From the NCBI RefSeq assembly GCF_001939735.1, contig NZ_MJIL01000069.1, positions 124,001 through 188,000 of the forward strand: a stretch of DNA of 64,000 nucleotides. The letters are read 5' to 3'. Each line of letters begins with the position of its first letter. The first letter of the stretch is position 1. Origin of the DNA: Photobacterium proteolyticum (GTDB lineage: Bacteria; Pseudomonadota; Gammaproteobacteria; Enterobacterales; Vibrionaceae). The notes beneath the pieces were generated by a model. It saw only the letters and a program-made list of their open reading frames with translations, did no database searches and was not told the DNA's origin. Shown piece after piece: positions 37,194 through 48,905 of the stretch. Position numbers and translations under genes: made by a program.

Positions 37194-37436
37194 CTGACTC
37201 TCCTTCATGAGCTTCTTTATTCGGGGGATCGACCGACCGGGAAAAGAATAGTTGGTGCATGTTAACGGTGTGTGGTGCAAGGAATCAAATTTCCTTGCGG
37301 CCTACCTAGGCGGTAAAGTGGAAAAATGCCACGGAACTGGCTGTATTTTGCTCGATTTTGTGCTCAGCAGCACTATCTTGCACGAATCACGATAATCATC
37401 TTCTCTTTCTGATTTGAGATTTGGTACATTACTAGT

Positions 37437-37484
37437 AATTCCTTTAATTATCTGCCTTGTCGAAGCAAGATAATTAAAGGAATT
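37437..37484. repeat. Long perfect inverted repeat in the cysZ/zipA divergent region
   Basis: AATTCCTTTAATTATCT (37437-37453) and AGATAATTAAAGGAATT (37468-37484) are perfect 17-bp arms around a 14-bp centre, which can add three more pairs and a GTCG loop. The hairpin lies 112 bp before the zipA start and has no T-run, so it is not a standard terminator. The remainder of the 37194-37595 gap shows nothing I recognise. Confidence 0.7.
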
Positions 37485-37595
37485 GGTTTAGCGTGATCAG
37501 GTTAGTTAGGGTGACTTGTGTGTCCAGATTGGCTTGATGAAACATTGGTTGTCATTTGCCCCGTTATGGGTAACGAGTAAATTCAGAGTATTCAT

Positions 37596-40810
<3,215 letters not shown>

Positions 40811-40880
40811 TTAATATCGTCATCAGGAATAATCTATTTGTTTTATATTCCTAGAAAAAGCAACGAACTCGAATAAATAC

Positions 40881-40912
40881 AAAGGCTCGCAATCTAAATT
40901 GCGAGCCTTTTT
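40881..40912 (+). terminator. Terminator of ligA
   Basis: AAAGGCTCGCAAT / ATTGCGAGCCTTT, a 13-bp perfect stem with a short CTAA loop and a T-run. Confidence 0.93.
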
Positions 40913-41384
40913 CATCGCTCCATTTCTCTCTTTTTCTGCTATCAAAATATCAGCCATTTTTTTAGAAAATATTCCTGAAGGTTGAATGTTTACTCTGTGT
41001 TTTTTCGTAATGTAACAGGTGCAAAGTGCATTGAAATACTGGGGAGAGTTCGCATTTATGCTTATTTAGTTTTTTAAGTGTATGTTTTAGATTGGTTTTT
41101 AGTTTTATTTATATTTGAGCTAGAAAAGGTTTGATATAGATCACTATTAACGGGAAAGTTTGCACTGAGTCATATTTTTTAAACAGTAAATTAAGTTCTT
41201 ATTGATGTTTTGCGCTGCAAAAGTAGTCTTGTAGCTGAAGTTAAACACGGGTTCGTGAAAACTAAAAAAATATGATTTAGTCGGATTTAGATTTTTGACT
41301 GACATATGGGAGAGTTATTCGGTGTCTTCGGCGGCCAACCATAAAGACACGAATAAACAGCTAGTATTTTTTAGGAGTTATTCC
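40913..41384 (+). promoter_or_regulatory. Long AT-rich leader/promoter region of porin 1 with CRP-like site
   Basis: About 470 bp of AT-rich DNA precede the porin. TTTGA-TATAGA-TCACT (41130-41145) matches 8/10 fixed positions of a CRP operator. CRP control would suit a sugar-uptake porin. No -10/-35 pair stands out. The conserved leader hairpin (41318-41353) is listed separately. Confidence 0.45.
41318..41353 (+). promoter_or_regulatory. Conserved leader hairpin of porin 1 (candidate cis-acting RNA)
   Basis: GTGTCTT (41322-41328) pairs with AAGACAC (41344-41350), extended by TTC/GAA around a bulged G. The 15-nt loop begins CGGCGGCCAAC. The same loop core occurs in the leader of porin 2 on a stem of unrelated sequence, so the fold appears to be maintained by compensating changes. 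It lies 35 bp before the start codon, followed by a conserved AACAGCTA...AGGAG segment. Confidence 0.7.
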
Positions 41385-42674
41385 ATGGAAAAAAGTTCAA
41401 AGCTTTTTAAAGTTTCCGCTTTAACCGCAGCACTAATTGGTATTACCGCAACCCCAGCACATGCCAGTGATAATGAGTTTCTGGATGGTGCGTCACTAAA
41501 CGGTGCGATCAATGCCGAGCATCGTTATCGTCAGAAAGATACGTCGACAGTCAATGATGATTACACAGCGACTGCCGATTATACCGTTTATAACCTTATT
41601 CTTGGTTTCGAGTCTGGCTACCATGATGACTGGCTAGGTTTGGACCTGTCTGGTTATTTCTCAGGTGCTATCGCTGGTGACGGCGAGGAGTGCGCAAGTG
41701 AAGCGATTCTTTGTGATACAGACGGTCCGTCTGGCCAAGATTTCAAAATGACCACAGCTGCCATGAAGTTTAAGTTTGGCGAGTCCGTTACTAAGCTTGG
41801 TTATATTCAGTCGCACGGCATTGGTACAGTAGGTAACGTTTGGGCCTTTGTTCCAGGTACTTACCGTGGTGCGAGTGTTGTCGCTCCTTTTGGCGATTGG
41901 AAACTTGGCTATTTGATTGCGGATGAGTTCACTGCACCTTGGCATCGTACTGAAAAAGATCAGTTTGGTGAAGACGGCCGTATACCGTTTAACTTCATCC
42001 ACTCGCTAGGTATTTCAGGCTCAATTAATGATAACTGGGTACTTGATGCTGGTATTGGTCATGCTGAACTGGTTGAAGGTGATGATACAACGGATATCTC
42101 TTACCGCTTCTATACGCGCTACCAGATCGCTGATGACATGTCTATTGCGTATGATGTATATGCGACAGACTCTGAAACTTCTTATGGCGGCTTCGGTATT
42201 ACCCAAGGTGTTTCTTTTGCCAAGAGCTTTGACAAGTTAACTTGGAACTCTGAAGCACGTTATGTGACTTCTGAAAATGATGCTGGTGTTGCACCTCGTA
42301 CGGTTAAAAACTACGCAACTAACGGTTCTGTATTTAGCCAGTGGTGGGATGCTACAACTGACTGGGATGCTTCTGGTCAGCTATCATGGTTCAACCGTCT
42401 AGCTTATAACTTTGACAGTGGTCTGACACTAGGTGGTGCATTTATTTTCTCTACTTTAGATGACAATGACGTTAACCAGTTCGACAGTGAGTACGCGGTT
42501 ACTGCTGACATTACCTACAGCATTCAGACTGGTGCATTAAAAGGAACGGCTTTCAACTTACACCTTGTACATAACGAGCGTGACACTAATGAAAACTTTG
42601 TTGATGGCCAATGGCCATGGGAAAGTTCTCAAGACGCCCGTCTACGTGTAATGATTCCATATAACTTCTTTTAA
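41385..42674 (+). CDS. OprD/chitoporin-like outer membrane porin (copy 1)
   Basis: 429 residues from ATG 41385 (AGGAG upstream); earlier in-frame starts lie in the structured leader. A signal peptide ends at PAHA (27) before SDNEF. The mature protein has alternating beta-strand patterns, SLNGAINAEHRYR near the start as in OprD-type porins, and a terminal aromatic (MIPYNFF). One cysteine pair (EECASEAILC) may form a loop disulfide. The place directly after ligA matches the chitin-inducible porin of V. cholerae (VC0972), suggesting uptake of chito-oligosaccharides; that is inference from position. Followed by a terminator and a small secreted peptide gene. Confidence 0.82.
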   Translation: MEKSSKLFKVSALTAALIGITATPAHASDNEFLDGASLNGAINAEHRYRQKDTSTVNDDYTATADYTVYNLILGFESGYHDDWLGLDLSGYFSGAIAGDGEECASEAILCDTDGPSGQDFKMTTAAMKFKFGESVTKLGYIQSHGIGTVGNVWAFVPGTYRGASVVAPFGDWKLGYLIADEFTAPWHRTEKDQFGEDGRIPFNFIHSLGISGSINDNWVLDAGIGHAELVEGDDTTDISYRFYTRYQIADDMSIAYDVYATDSETSYGGFGITQGVSFAKSFDKLTWNSEARYVTSENDAGVAPRTVKNYATNGSVFSQWWDATTDWDASGQLSWFNRLAYNFDSGLTLGGAFIFSTLDDNDVNQFDSEYAVTADITYSIQTGALKGTAFNLHLVHNERDTNENFVDGQWPWESSQDARLRVMIPYNFF

Positions 42675-42694
42675 TTGTAAAAGAGAATGAAGGA

Positions 42695-42726
42695 AAAGCA
42701 GGCCAACTGGCCTGCTTTTTATTTTT
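42695..42726 (+). terminator. Terminator of porin 1
   Basis: AAAGCAGGCC-AACT-GGCCTGCTTT is a perfect 10-bp stem followed by TTTATTTTT, 21 bp after the stop codon. Confidence 0.92.
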
Positions 42727-42866
42727 AAAGATAAATAACTCTGTACTTTATTGATAGATTTGTAAAGTTAGCGCTGAGAATTATACCCTTGACCAGTGAT
42801 TTTATATTTACAAGGGGGGAATTTAGAGAGTTATCTTTATTTCCCTTAAAAATTAAATAGTAATCA

Positions 42867-42914
42867 TTTGCAGTCCATAAGTCACCCTCTATACTCATTG
42901 TGAGGTACATCACA
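42867..42914 (+). promoter_or_regulatory. Promoter and CRP-type palindrome of small peptide 1
   Basis: TTTGCA (42867-42872), 17 bp, TATACT (42890-42895), then TGTGAGGTACATCACA (42899-42914), an exact TGTGA-N6-TCACA CRP operator. The palindrome covers the expected start of transcription, so CRP would repress; alternatively it forms a 5'-terminal RNA hairpin. The same layout precedes small peptide 2. Confidence 0.7.
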
Positions 42915-42929
42915 CTTATAGGGGGTATT

Positions 42930-43121
42930 ATGAGTAAAAAAGTAATTGCAATAATCACCTGTGCTTTATTGGCATTACCTGTTTCTTTATCGGTAAGTGC
43001 TTCTGGAGGCAGTGAGGGCCAACGTGGTTTTGGTCAACAATACTGTAAACTTCCATCGGGAGAAAGAATATTTGTTCCTTGGCATATTTGCCATGCTAAA
43101 GGTGGTAAAACAACAAACTAG
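42930..43121 (+). CDS. Small secreted two-cysteine peptide (copy 1)
   Basis: 63 residues from ATG 42930, with GGGGG 4-5 bp upstream. Signal peptide about 1-24 (SLSVSA end). The mature, about 39-residue part is Gly-rich at first, then has Cys39 and Cys54 around LPSGERIFVPWHI and ends HAKGGKTTN. It is homologous to the peptide encoded at 45267 (shared pattern C...G...VPxHICxxKGGKT). A disulfide-closed extracellular or periplasmic peptide is likely. Family not recognised. Confidence 0.75.
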   Translation: MSKKVIAIITCALLALPVSLSVSASGGSEGQRGFGQQYCKLPSGERIFVPWHICHAKGGKTTN

Positions 43122-43589
43122 TATTACTACCAATTTAATCTATTAATAGAGAGGAAAGGAGTCCTCCTATTATTAACCTGCGTTATGAGAGCTTGGCGAT
43201 AATTCAATATTACACACGGACAAACTTATTTTATTCCTTTCTAAAACATTAATAACAACACCTTCTAACCTCCACGAAATCTGCGCCTGCTCACACCTTT
43301 CGCCTAAATCGTTCTAAATGGGCTAAATCTCACCTTCGAATTTTGTTTCGGTTGTGACTCATAAATACAAATGAGTAATAATTTTGCGGTATTTCGCACA
43401 AAACAAAATGTCGAGTTATCTTTATGTTTTCTGATATTTTTTGGTTAACCTGTTGTTTTTTATTTGATTATGTTTTTTGATATTTTGCTGATTTGAAGGC
43501 TGTCATGAAAATTTTGCTCCTATCTTCACGCTGAAAAAAAAGCAGGTAGCCTTAGCGGTGATTAGATTAATCACTATAAAAACTTGTTC
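43122..43589 (+). promoter_or_regulatory. AT-rich region before porin 2 with hairpin and operator-like palindrome
   Basis: An 11-bp hairpin with one bulge (TAATAG-A-GAGGA / TCCTC-CTATTA, 43144-43172) follows small peptide 1 without a T-run. GTGATTA-GAT-TAATCAC (43558-43574) is a perfect 7+3+7 palindrome 16 bp before the porin 2 leader hairpin. The spacing does not fit CRP. The rest of this AT-rich stretch shows no gene. Confidence 0.5.
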
Positions 43590-43619
43590 GCATGCCTACG
43601 GCGGCCAACTGGGGCATGC
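43590..43619 (+). promoter_or_regulatory. Conserved leader hairpin of porin 2 (candidate cis-acting RNA)
   Basis: GCATGCC (43590-43596) pairs with GGCATGC (43613-43619); the 16-nt loop contains CGGCGGCCAAC, identical to the loop core of the porin 1 leader. The stem sequence shares no base pairs with that of porin 1. It lies 35 bp before the start codon, followed by the conserved AGCTAT...TAGGAG segment. Confidence 0.7.
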
Positions 43620-43653
43620 ATACAAATACAGCTATTATTTTAGGAGTATCTCC

Positions 43654-45075
43654 ATGGAAAACATGTTCAAACGTTCGTTATTAAGCGCAGTGGTAGTCGG
43701 CATTATAGCGGGATCGGCGGTTACCGCAGCTCCATCTGCTCAGGCCAGTGCTTTTTTTGAAGACTCATCAATTAACGGAGCAATCAATTTTTGGATGCGT
43801 GATCGTACCCGTGGTGGCTACGATGCCTATACTGGCCAGGATACACGCAAGACACCAAACCTGGACCACGGCTCAATTTATACCAGCCTTGGTTTCAATT
43901 CGGGATACGCCAGTGATGTTGTAGGCCTGGACTTAAATGTTTATGCAACCTTTGATATGTGGTCAAACGCTTCTCCCGATCATGAAATGAACTTCTGGAA
44001 CGTTGATAATCCGTATGACCAGAACCCGGCTATCGATGAGTGTCAAAACGTGACGGCCAATGACGAGACTGGTGAGCTGGAAGAAACGAATAGCCAGTGG
44101 AACAGCAGCTGTACCGACAATGGAATCAGCTACCAGACGGTGGCAGCCAAATTCAAGCTAGGCGAAGACGGCAGTGCCAAACTGGGTTACTTCCAGCCAT
44201 CTGTTCCTTCTGCAATCGGCGTTAACTGGAGTTATGCGGCCGGTACATGGCTCGGTGGTGAGGTAGGTTATAAATTTGATAATCTGGAGCTGGGTGTGGT
44301 TTACGGTACCAAGTACAAGGCACCGTGGTTCAAAGATACTTACAACTTGCGAACAACTAATGGTAAAGATGCCGGTGACGCCTACTCTGTCGGCGCGCGT
44401 TATACCTTCAACAATGGTTTGTTGCTTGATGTTGCCTATGCCGGTTTGACGGATGGTGACCGTAAGAATGCCCATGTAAAAGTGAATAACACCTTGGACA
44501 ATGGCTGGTACCTTGCCGGTCAGCTGTATGTTGTCGATGATGATGAACAATATGATAGCACAGCTTATCAGCTGGTCTTCATGTCCGCGAAATCCTATGG
44601 TGCTTATTCTGTTCGTGCCGAAGCGACCTATACTGAGGCCGAGTCGCTTGATTCAAGCGTCGTTGGAAACATGTCTTACCGCCTGACATCGGCATATGGT
44701 GGTTCAAACGGCACTTATGATGTGTGGTGGAACAACCGCTCAGACTTCAACCATGATGGTGAGTTTGCCGGATTTGCTTCTGTTGCACGTGACTTTAGTG
44801 ACCTGGGGGCCCAGGGCTTCAGTGCCGGTGTCTCGGGGGCCTTTGGTATGGCCTCTTCAGATATTAGTGGTGTTGATGATCTGTTTGAATATGCCGGCAG
44901 TGTTTTCGCCAACTATGCTATTCAGGGGGGGGCGTTAGAAGGGGCAAACCTTGGCTTCTATTACACGGAATACATTAATGATACCGATGTCGGTAACTGG
45001 GCACCATACACGAACTTGTTCCAGGACGAGTCTGATATCAAGGTGACACTGACTATTCCGTTTACGGTTAAGTAA
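43654..45075 (+). CDS. OprD/chitoporin-like outer membrane porin (copy 2)
   Basis: 473 residues from ATG 43654 (AGGAG upstream). The signal peptide ends near SAQA (31) before SAFFEDSSINGAINFWMRDR, the same start pattern as porin 1 (SxNGAIN). Beta-barrel composition with internal family segments (AKLGYFQPSVPSAIG, then NYAIQGGALEGANLGFYYTEY). Two cysteines (DECQNV, SSCTDN) could form a loop disulfide, as in copy 1. The two porins are diverged paralogues and may differ in sugar preference. A terminator and the second small peptide gene follow. Confidence 0.82.
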   Translation: MENMFKRSLLSAVVVGIIAGSAVTAAPSAQASAFFEDSSINGAINFWMRDRTRGGYDAYTGQDTRKTPNLDHGSIYTSLGFNSGYASDVVGLDLNVYATFDMWSNASPDHEMNFWNVDNPYDQNPAIDECQNVTANDETGELEETNSQWNSSCTDNGISYQTVAAKFKLGEDGSAKLGYFQPSVPSAIGVNWSYAAGTWLGGEVGYKFDNLELGVVYGTKYKAPWFKDTYNLRTTNGKDAGDAYSVGARYTFNNGLLLDVAYAGLTDGDRKNAHVKVNNTLDNGWYLAGQLYVVDDDEQYDSTAYQLVFMSAKSYGAYSVRAEATYTEAESLDSSVVGNMSYRLTSAYGGSNGTYDVWWNNRSDFNHDGEFAGFASVARDFSDLGAQGFSAGVSGAFGMASSDISGVDDLFEYAGSVFANYAIQGGALEGANLGFYYTEYINDTDVGNWAPYTNLFQDESDIKVTLTIPFTVK

Positions 45076-45105
45076 CCCGAGTTATTACCAGTTTCTCTCT
45101 ATGTG

Positions 45106-45130
45106 GCCGGGCTTTATGCCCGGCTTTCTT
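45106..45130 (+). terminator. Terminator of porin 2
   Basis: GCCGGGC-TTTAT-GCCCGGC (45106-45124) followed by TTTCTT. Confidence 0.85.
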
Positions 45131-45225
45131 ATAATAAATGCGGGCAAGACGTTTCAGATGTGAGATGAATTATTTCTTTGTTTCAAAAAATAATTTGGGT
45201 GGATTTTGTAAATTTGCCGCTGTTC

Positions 45226-45251
45226 TATACTCAACGGTGATTTAGTTCACA
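45226..45251 (+). promoter_or_regulatory. -10 element and CRP-like palindrome of small peptide 2
   Basis: TATACT (45226-45231) is followed after 4 bp by GGTGATTTAGTTCACA (45236-45251), 9/10 of a CRP site. The arrangement is the same as before small peptide 1 (CTATACTCA, then palindrome, then G-rich ribosome site). The -35 is weak. Confidence 0.6.
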
Positions 45252-45266
45252 CTGATGAGAGGGTGT

Positions 45267-45461
45267 ATGAAAACGTTATTTACAGCCAGTTTTGCTCTGA
45301 TGATGTCACTTTCCTCACACTTTGCGATTGCAAGCAATAATGCCGGCGGGGCGCCTGCGATGCCAATTTACCGTTGTGTTATTGATAATGACAACGGTGT
45401 TAAAGAAGAGCGGGTACCACACCATATTTGTCTGCAAAAAGGTGGCAAAACAGTTTTCTAG
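45267..45461 (+). CDS. Small secreted two-cysteine peptide (copy 2)
   Basis: 64 residues from ATG 45267 (GAGAGGG just upstream; ATG 45255 would add four residues ahead of the signal peptide). Signal peptide about 1-22. The mature part has Cys37 and Cys55 and the ending RVPHHICLQKGGKTVF. Compared with copy 1, VPxHICxxKGGKT is conserved and the loop between cysteines is three residues longer. It follows the second porin as copy 1 follows the first, so porin and peptide were probably duplicated together. Confidence 0.75.
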   Translation: MKTLFTASFALMMSLSSHFAIASNNAGGAPAMPIYRCVIDNDNGVKEERVPHHICLQKGGKTVF

Positions 45462-45645
45462 TGTGTCGGGTCGCTTGAAAGCATTCGCGCTGACAAGCGA
45501 CTTCCCCGTCTTCCTTGCCCGCCACTGATGCTTCCCGCTTTGATATATTTGTACAATTGGTTCACAGTGCTAAAATAGCAGCCAATTTTCGTCAGGCAGC
45601 CCTAAGCGGCTGCCTGGCTCTTCTATCTCATTTAGGTATTTACAG

Positions 45646-47070
45646 ATGACGGTTAAAACTCGCTTTGCACCTAGCCCGACAGGCTTTTTGCACGTAGGTG
45701 GTGCTCGTACAGCTCTATATTCTTGGTTATTCGCAAAACATATGGGTGGCGAATTTGTTCTTCGTATTGAAGATACTGACCTTGAGCGCTCTACACAGGA
45801 AGCGATTGATGCCATTCTTGAAGGTATGGAGTGGCTAGGTTTGAACTGGGATGAAGGTCCTCATTACCAGACTAAACGTTTTGATCGTTACAACCAGCTT
45901 ATCGATCAGCTGATTGCCGAAGACAAGGCCTACAAGTGCTACTGCCCGAAAGAGTTGCTTGATGAACTGCGTGAAGAGCAGATGGCTGCGGGCCTGAAGC
46001 CTCGCTATGATGCTGATCACCCTAAGGTGGTTGCAGCAAACGGCGCAGCGACCGAAGAGTCTCCGTATGTGATCCGTTTCCGCAACCCGAAAGAAGGCAC
46101 GGTTGTTTTTGATGATCATGTTCGTGGTCGTATTGAGATCGCGAACAGTGAGCTTGACGATCTGATCATTCGCCGTACCGACGGTAGCCCGACGTACAAC
46201 TTCTGTGTTGTAGTTGATGACTGGGATATGGGGATCACTCAGGTTGTTCGTGGTGAAGACCATATCAACAATACACCGCGCCAGATCAACATCTACAAAG
46301 CACTTGGTGCACCGGTCCCTGAGTTCGCGCACTGCGCAATGATCCTGGGTGATGACGGCGCTAAGCTGTCTAAACGTCACGGTGCTGTTAGCGTGATGCA
46401 ATACCGCGATGAAGGCTACTTGCCTCAGGCGCTGCTAAACTATCTAGTACGTTTGGGCTGGTCTCATGGCGATCAGGAGATTTTCTCTCTGGAAGAGATG
46501 GTTAAGCTGTTCAGCCTGGACTCAATCAGTAAGTCAGCCTCTGCGTTCAATACTGATAAGCTATTGTGGCTAAACAACCACTATATTAAGACTGCTGAGC
46601 CGGAATATGTGGCTAAGTACCTGCAATGGCACCTGGATCAGAAAGAAATCGATACTGCCAATGGCCCGGCGATTACTGATGTAATTGCATTGGTGGGCGA
46701 GCGTTGTAATACCCTGATTGAACTTGCTGAACAGTCTCGTTACTTCTACCAGGATTTCAATGAGTTTGAAGCGGGCGCGGCGAAGAAACACCTACGCCCG
46801 GTAGCCAAGGAAGCACTGGCTCTGGCGCTGTCGAAAGTAGAAGCGCTGGCGGAGTGGACAACTGAAAACCTACACAGCGTGATCAAAGAAACCTGCGAGG
46901 AGCTTGAAGTTGGTATGGGTAAGGTCGGTATGCCGCTGCGTGTTGCAGTAACCGGTCAGGGCCAGTCGCCGTCTGTTGACGCGGTGATGCAACTTGTTGG
47001 CAAAGAGCGTGTCGCTGCACGTATAAATATGGCACTGGCATTCATTGCAGAGCGTGAAGCGAGCGCATAA
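45646..47070 (+). CDS. gltX: Glutamyl-tRNA synthetase
   Basis: 474 residues. The class I HIGH-type motif is [11 protein letters not shown] (about 9-19), and KMSKS-type GAKLSKRHG lies near 245. A zinc-type Cys cluster ([15 protein letters not shown]) and the C-terminal anticodon-binding helices are present. It charges tRNA-Glu. Placed between the porin module and a tRNA-Ala gene; a strong terminator follows. Confidence 0.97.
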   Translation: MTVKTRFAPSPTGFLHVGGARTALYSWLFAKHMGGEFVLRIEDTDLERSTQEAIDAILEGMEWLGLNWDEGPHYQTKRFDRYNQLIDQLIAEDKAYKCYCPKELLDELREEQMAAGLKPRYDADHPKVVAANGAATEESPYVIRFRNPKEGTVVFDDHVRGRIEIANSELDDLIIRRTDGSPTYNFCVVVDDWDMGITQVVRGEDHINNTPRQINIYKALGAPVPEFAHCAMILGDDGAKLSKRHGAVSVMQYRDEGYLPQALLNYLVRLGWSHGDQEIFSLEEMVKLFSLDSISKSASAFNTDKLLWLNNHYIKTAEPEYVAKYLQWHLDQKEIDTANGPAITDVIALVGERCNTLIELAEQSRYFYQDFNEFEAGAAKKHLRPVAKEALALALSKVEALAEWTTENLHSVIKETCEELEVGMGKVGMPLRVAVTGQGQSPSVDAVMQLVGKERVAARINMALAFIAEREASA

Positions 47071-47100
47071 GCTGCTTTGTTTTGTTGCGATGATTGCTAA

Positions 47101-47131
47101 AAGCGGAAGCCTCAGTGCTTCCGCTTTTTTA
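47101..47131 (+). terminator. Terminator of gltX
   Basis: AAGCGGAAGC-CTCA-GTGCTTCCGCTT, then TTTTATA: a long GC-rich stem with T-run. Confidence 0.92.
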
Positions 47132-47299
47132 TACGCCAATGGCTCAATGTATCATCTTTCTTGCACAGGTTTATTTAAAGTCGGTCGACCAGTTAATGCT
47201 AAGTGTGATCTGTCTAACGTTTTTGCTTTGCTGATTACACATTCGCTTTTATCTTATTGACATGAATTCATTAAGTTTTTATTATCAGTCCCACAATTT

Positions 47300-47375
47300 G
47301 GGGCTATAGCTCAGCTGGGAGAGCGCTTCGCTGGCAGCGAAGAGGTCTGCGGTTCGATCCCGCATAGCTCCACCA
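47300..47375 (+). tRNA. tRNA-Ala (anticodon GGC)
   Basis: 76 nt with encoded CCA. Acceptor arms GGGGCTA / TAGCTCC pair with one G-U; the D arm is GCTCAGCTGGGAGAGC, the anticodon loop CTGGCAG reads GGC, and the T arm holds GGTTCGATCC. It reads GCC and GCU alanine codons. Confidence 0.98.
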
Positions 47376-47420
47376 AATTTTCCTGTCGGATACCTACTAA
47401 GGTAATGCGGCAATTAAAGA

Positions 47421-47447
47421 AACCTCGCTCTATAGCGGGGTTTTTTG
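47421..47447 (+). terminator. Terminator after tRNA-Ala
   Basis: CCTCGCT / AGCGGGG stem (one G-U pair) followed by six T. Confidence 0.8.
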
Positions 47448-47631
47448 CTATTTGGCGTTTAGAATCTGGCATTCAGAAATGCCGTGAGTGATTATCAGCG
47501 AAAGCAGTAGGCTGCCACTATATTAGCGAGCAGATAAACATTTTTGGGGGTATTAAATGATTGTTAGCTTTGAAAGCCAGAGGTTATGAGTTTGAAGAAA
47601 TGTGAGGTTGGGCTAGTTGCCAAAGAGAAAA

Positions 47632-47708
47632 TGGCGCTCCCTGCAGGAGTCGAACCTGCGGCCTTCCCCTTAGGAGGGGGACGCTCTATCCAGCTGAGCT
47701 AAGGGAGC
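47632..47708 (-). tRNA. tRNA-Arg (anticodon CCT)
   Basis: 77 nt on the minus strand with encoded CCA. Acceptor arms GCTCCCT / AGGGAGC; the anticodon stem TCCCC/GGGGA encloses loop CTCCTAA, anticodon CCT; the T arm has GGTTCGACTCC. It reads the rare AGG codon. This isoacceptor gene is a common integration site in other bacteria, but no integrase or att repeat is seen here. Confidence 0.97.
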
Positions 47709-47768
47709 ATCAAGTCATACTTGAATTACCATTATACCTAAAATATTACTGATTTTAAGTAATTAGTG

Positions 47769-48905
47769 TTAACGAGGCAGCTGCTTGGTCAGTAAATCAC
47801 CAGGTTGAATGCTGCTCGCCAGATCGGCTTGCTCGACGGAAAGCTCGGTCGATTTTTCGTATACGCGATCTACCGTCAGGGTAATGTCTGTCTGCACCAT
47901 TCGATTGCGCGGGATGCCCTGTTGGTCAATAAAGCCTGCGCTGTGCCAAAGCTTCAGCTGATCGCCACGTTTTACCCCATGAATACGGCCAATATTGATT
48001 TGAACCTTGTTTCCGTAGACGTTCACGACTTCAGGCAGGCTTGTTCGGCATGAAAGGGCACTTTCGAGATCAAGCATCATGTTGCGACTAACCCGTTGTA
48101 CAGCCTGGCCATAGCTCGACTGCCAAAAACGGGCACTCTGGGTATCGACCTGGCTGACACGAGAGAATGGCCACTCGGCAACCTCACGATAGTTATTTTG
48201 CATCAGCACTTCACCGGTTTTGCCATCCATTATCTTGAGAGTGGCGGCAAATTGACGGTTTATTTTATCGCTCTGGAGCAGTTTTTGATCTAGGGTCGAT
48301 GTCAGGTCAGTAATTTGACCGTTGATAATATATTGGGCGTCATTATCTTCAGCCAGCATCATCATGGCGGCAGGTTGCCCGGCATTTACCGGCACGCGAG
48401 TGATCCCGGAAACCACAAAACTTTGTGATTTTCGCTCAATCTGGCGTTTTAGCATAAACGAAAAATCGTTGCCGAGCTGATAGACACCACCCATCGCGGC
48501 GTGCTGAGGCGAGACGATGTCGAAGCTGCCTAGCAGTACGCCTTTTTTGTATTGGATTTTGTGGCAAGTATTTGCCGATGGGTAAACATCAATACGTGCC
48601 GTCAGGTAATATTTGCCGCTTTTCTTACGAGTTTCCGTCACCATGACATGGCGCACTTCATTACCGCTAAACTGGTACTCGTCACGGACAGAGGCCAGGA
48701 AAGGCTTTAGGTTTGGGAAGCTGGCAAGGTCGGCACCGGCATAGCCCATCGCCTGATAAACGGCATCTTCCAGCGCATTGGTTCTGGCTGTCTTTTCACT
48801 TTCAAGCATAACGGCAGAACCTGTGACCTCAAGCCAGGCGGCATTAAGCTGAAACGCGGCGATAAGACATAGGCTGCTCAAGGTGTTAATAATTTTTTTA
48901 ATCAT
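47769..48905 (-). CDS. flgT: Flagellar H-ring protein FlgT
   Basis: 378 residues with a signal peptide (about 1-22, ending LNAA before WLEVTGSAVM). The N-terminal WLEVTGSAVMLESEKTARTNALEDAV region and C-terminal segment IGRIHGVKRGDQLKLWH are FlgT features. It forms the H ring around the basal body of sodium-driven polar flagella and helps place MotX/MotY. Divergent from flgO, as in Vibrio species. Confidence 0.94.
   Translation of the reverse strand: MIKKIINTLSSLCLIAAFQLNAAWLEVTGSAVMLESEKTARTNALEDAVYQAMGYAGADLASFPNLKPFLASVRDEYQFSGNEVRHVMVTETRKKSGKYYLTARIDVYPSANTCHKIQYKKGVLLGSFDIVSPQHAAMGGVYQLGNDFSFMLKRQIERKSQSFVVSGITRVPVNAGQPAAMMMLAEDNDAQYIINGQITDLTSTLDQKLLQSDKINRQFAATLKIMDGKTGEVLMQNNYREVAEWPFSRVSQVDTQSARFWQSSYGQAVQRVSRNMMLDLESALSCRTSLPEVVNVYGNKVQINIGRIHGVKRGDQLKLWHSAGFIDQQGIPRNRMVQTDITLTVDRVYEKSTELSVEQADLASSIQPGDLLTKQLPR

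Noticed and set aside
43558..43574. CRP site at the GTGATTA-GAT-TAATCAC palindrome
   Set aside because: GTGA and TCAC are 9 bp apart, where CRP needs 6; kept only as an unassigned palindrome.
47632..47768. Possible integration site at tRNA-Arg(CCT)
   Set aside because: The tRNA is complete, no repeated 3' end is seen nearby, and no integrase or foreign-looking DNA follows; flgT begins at once.
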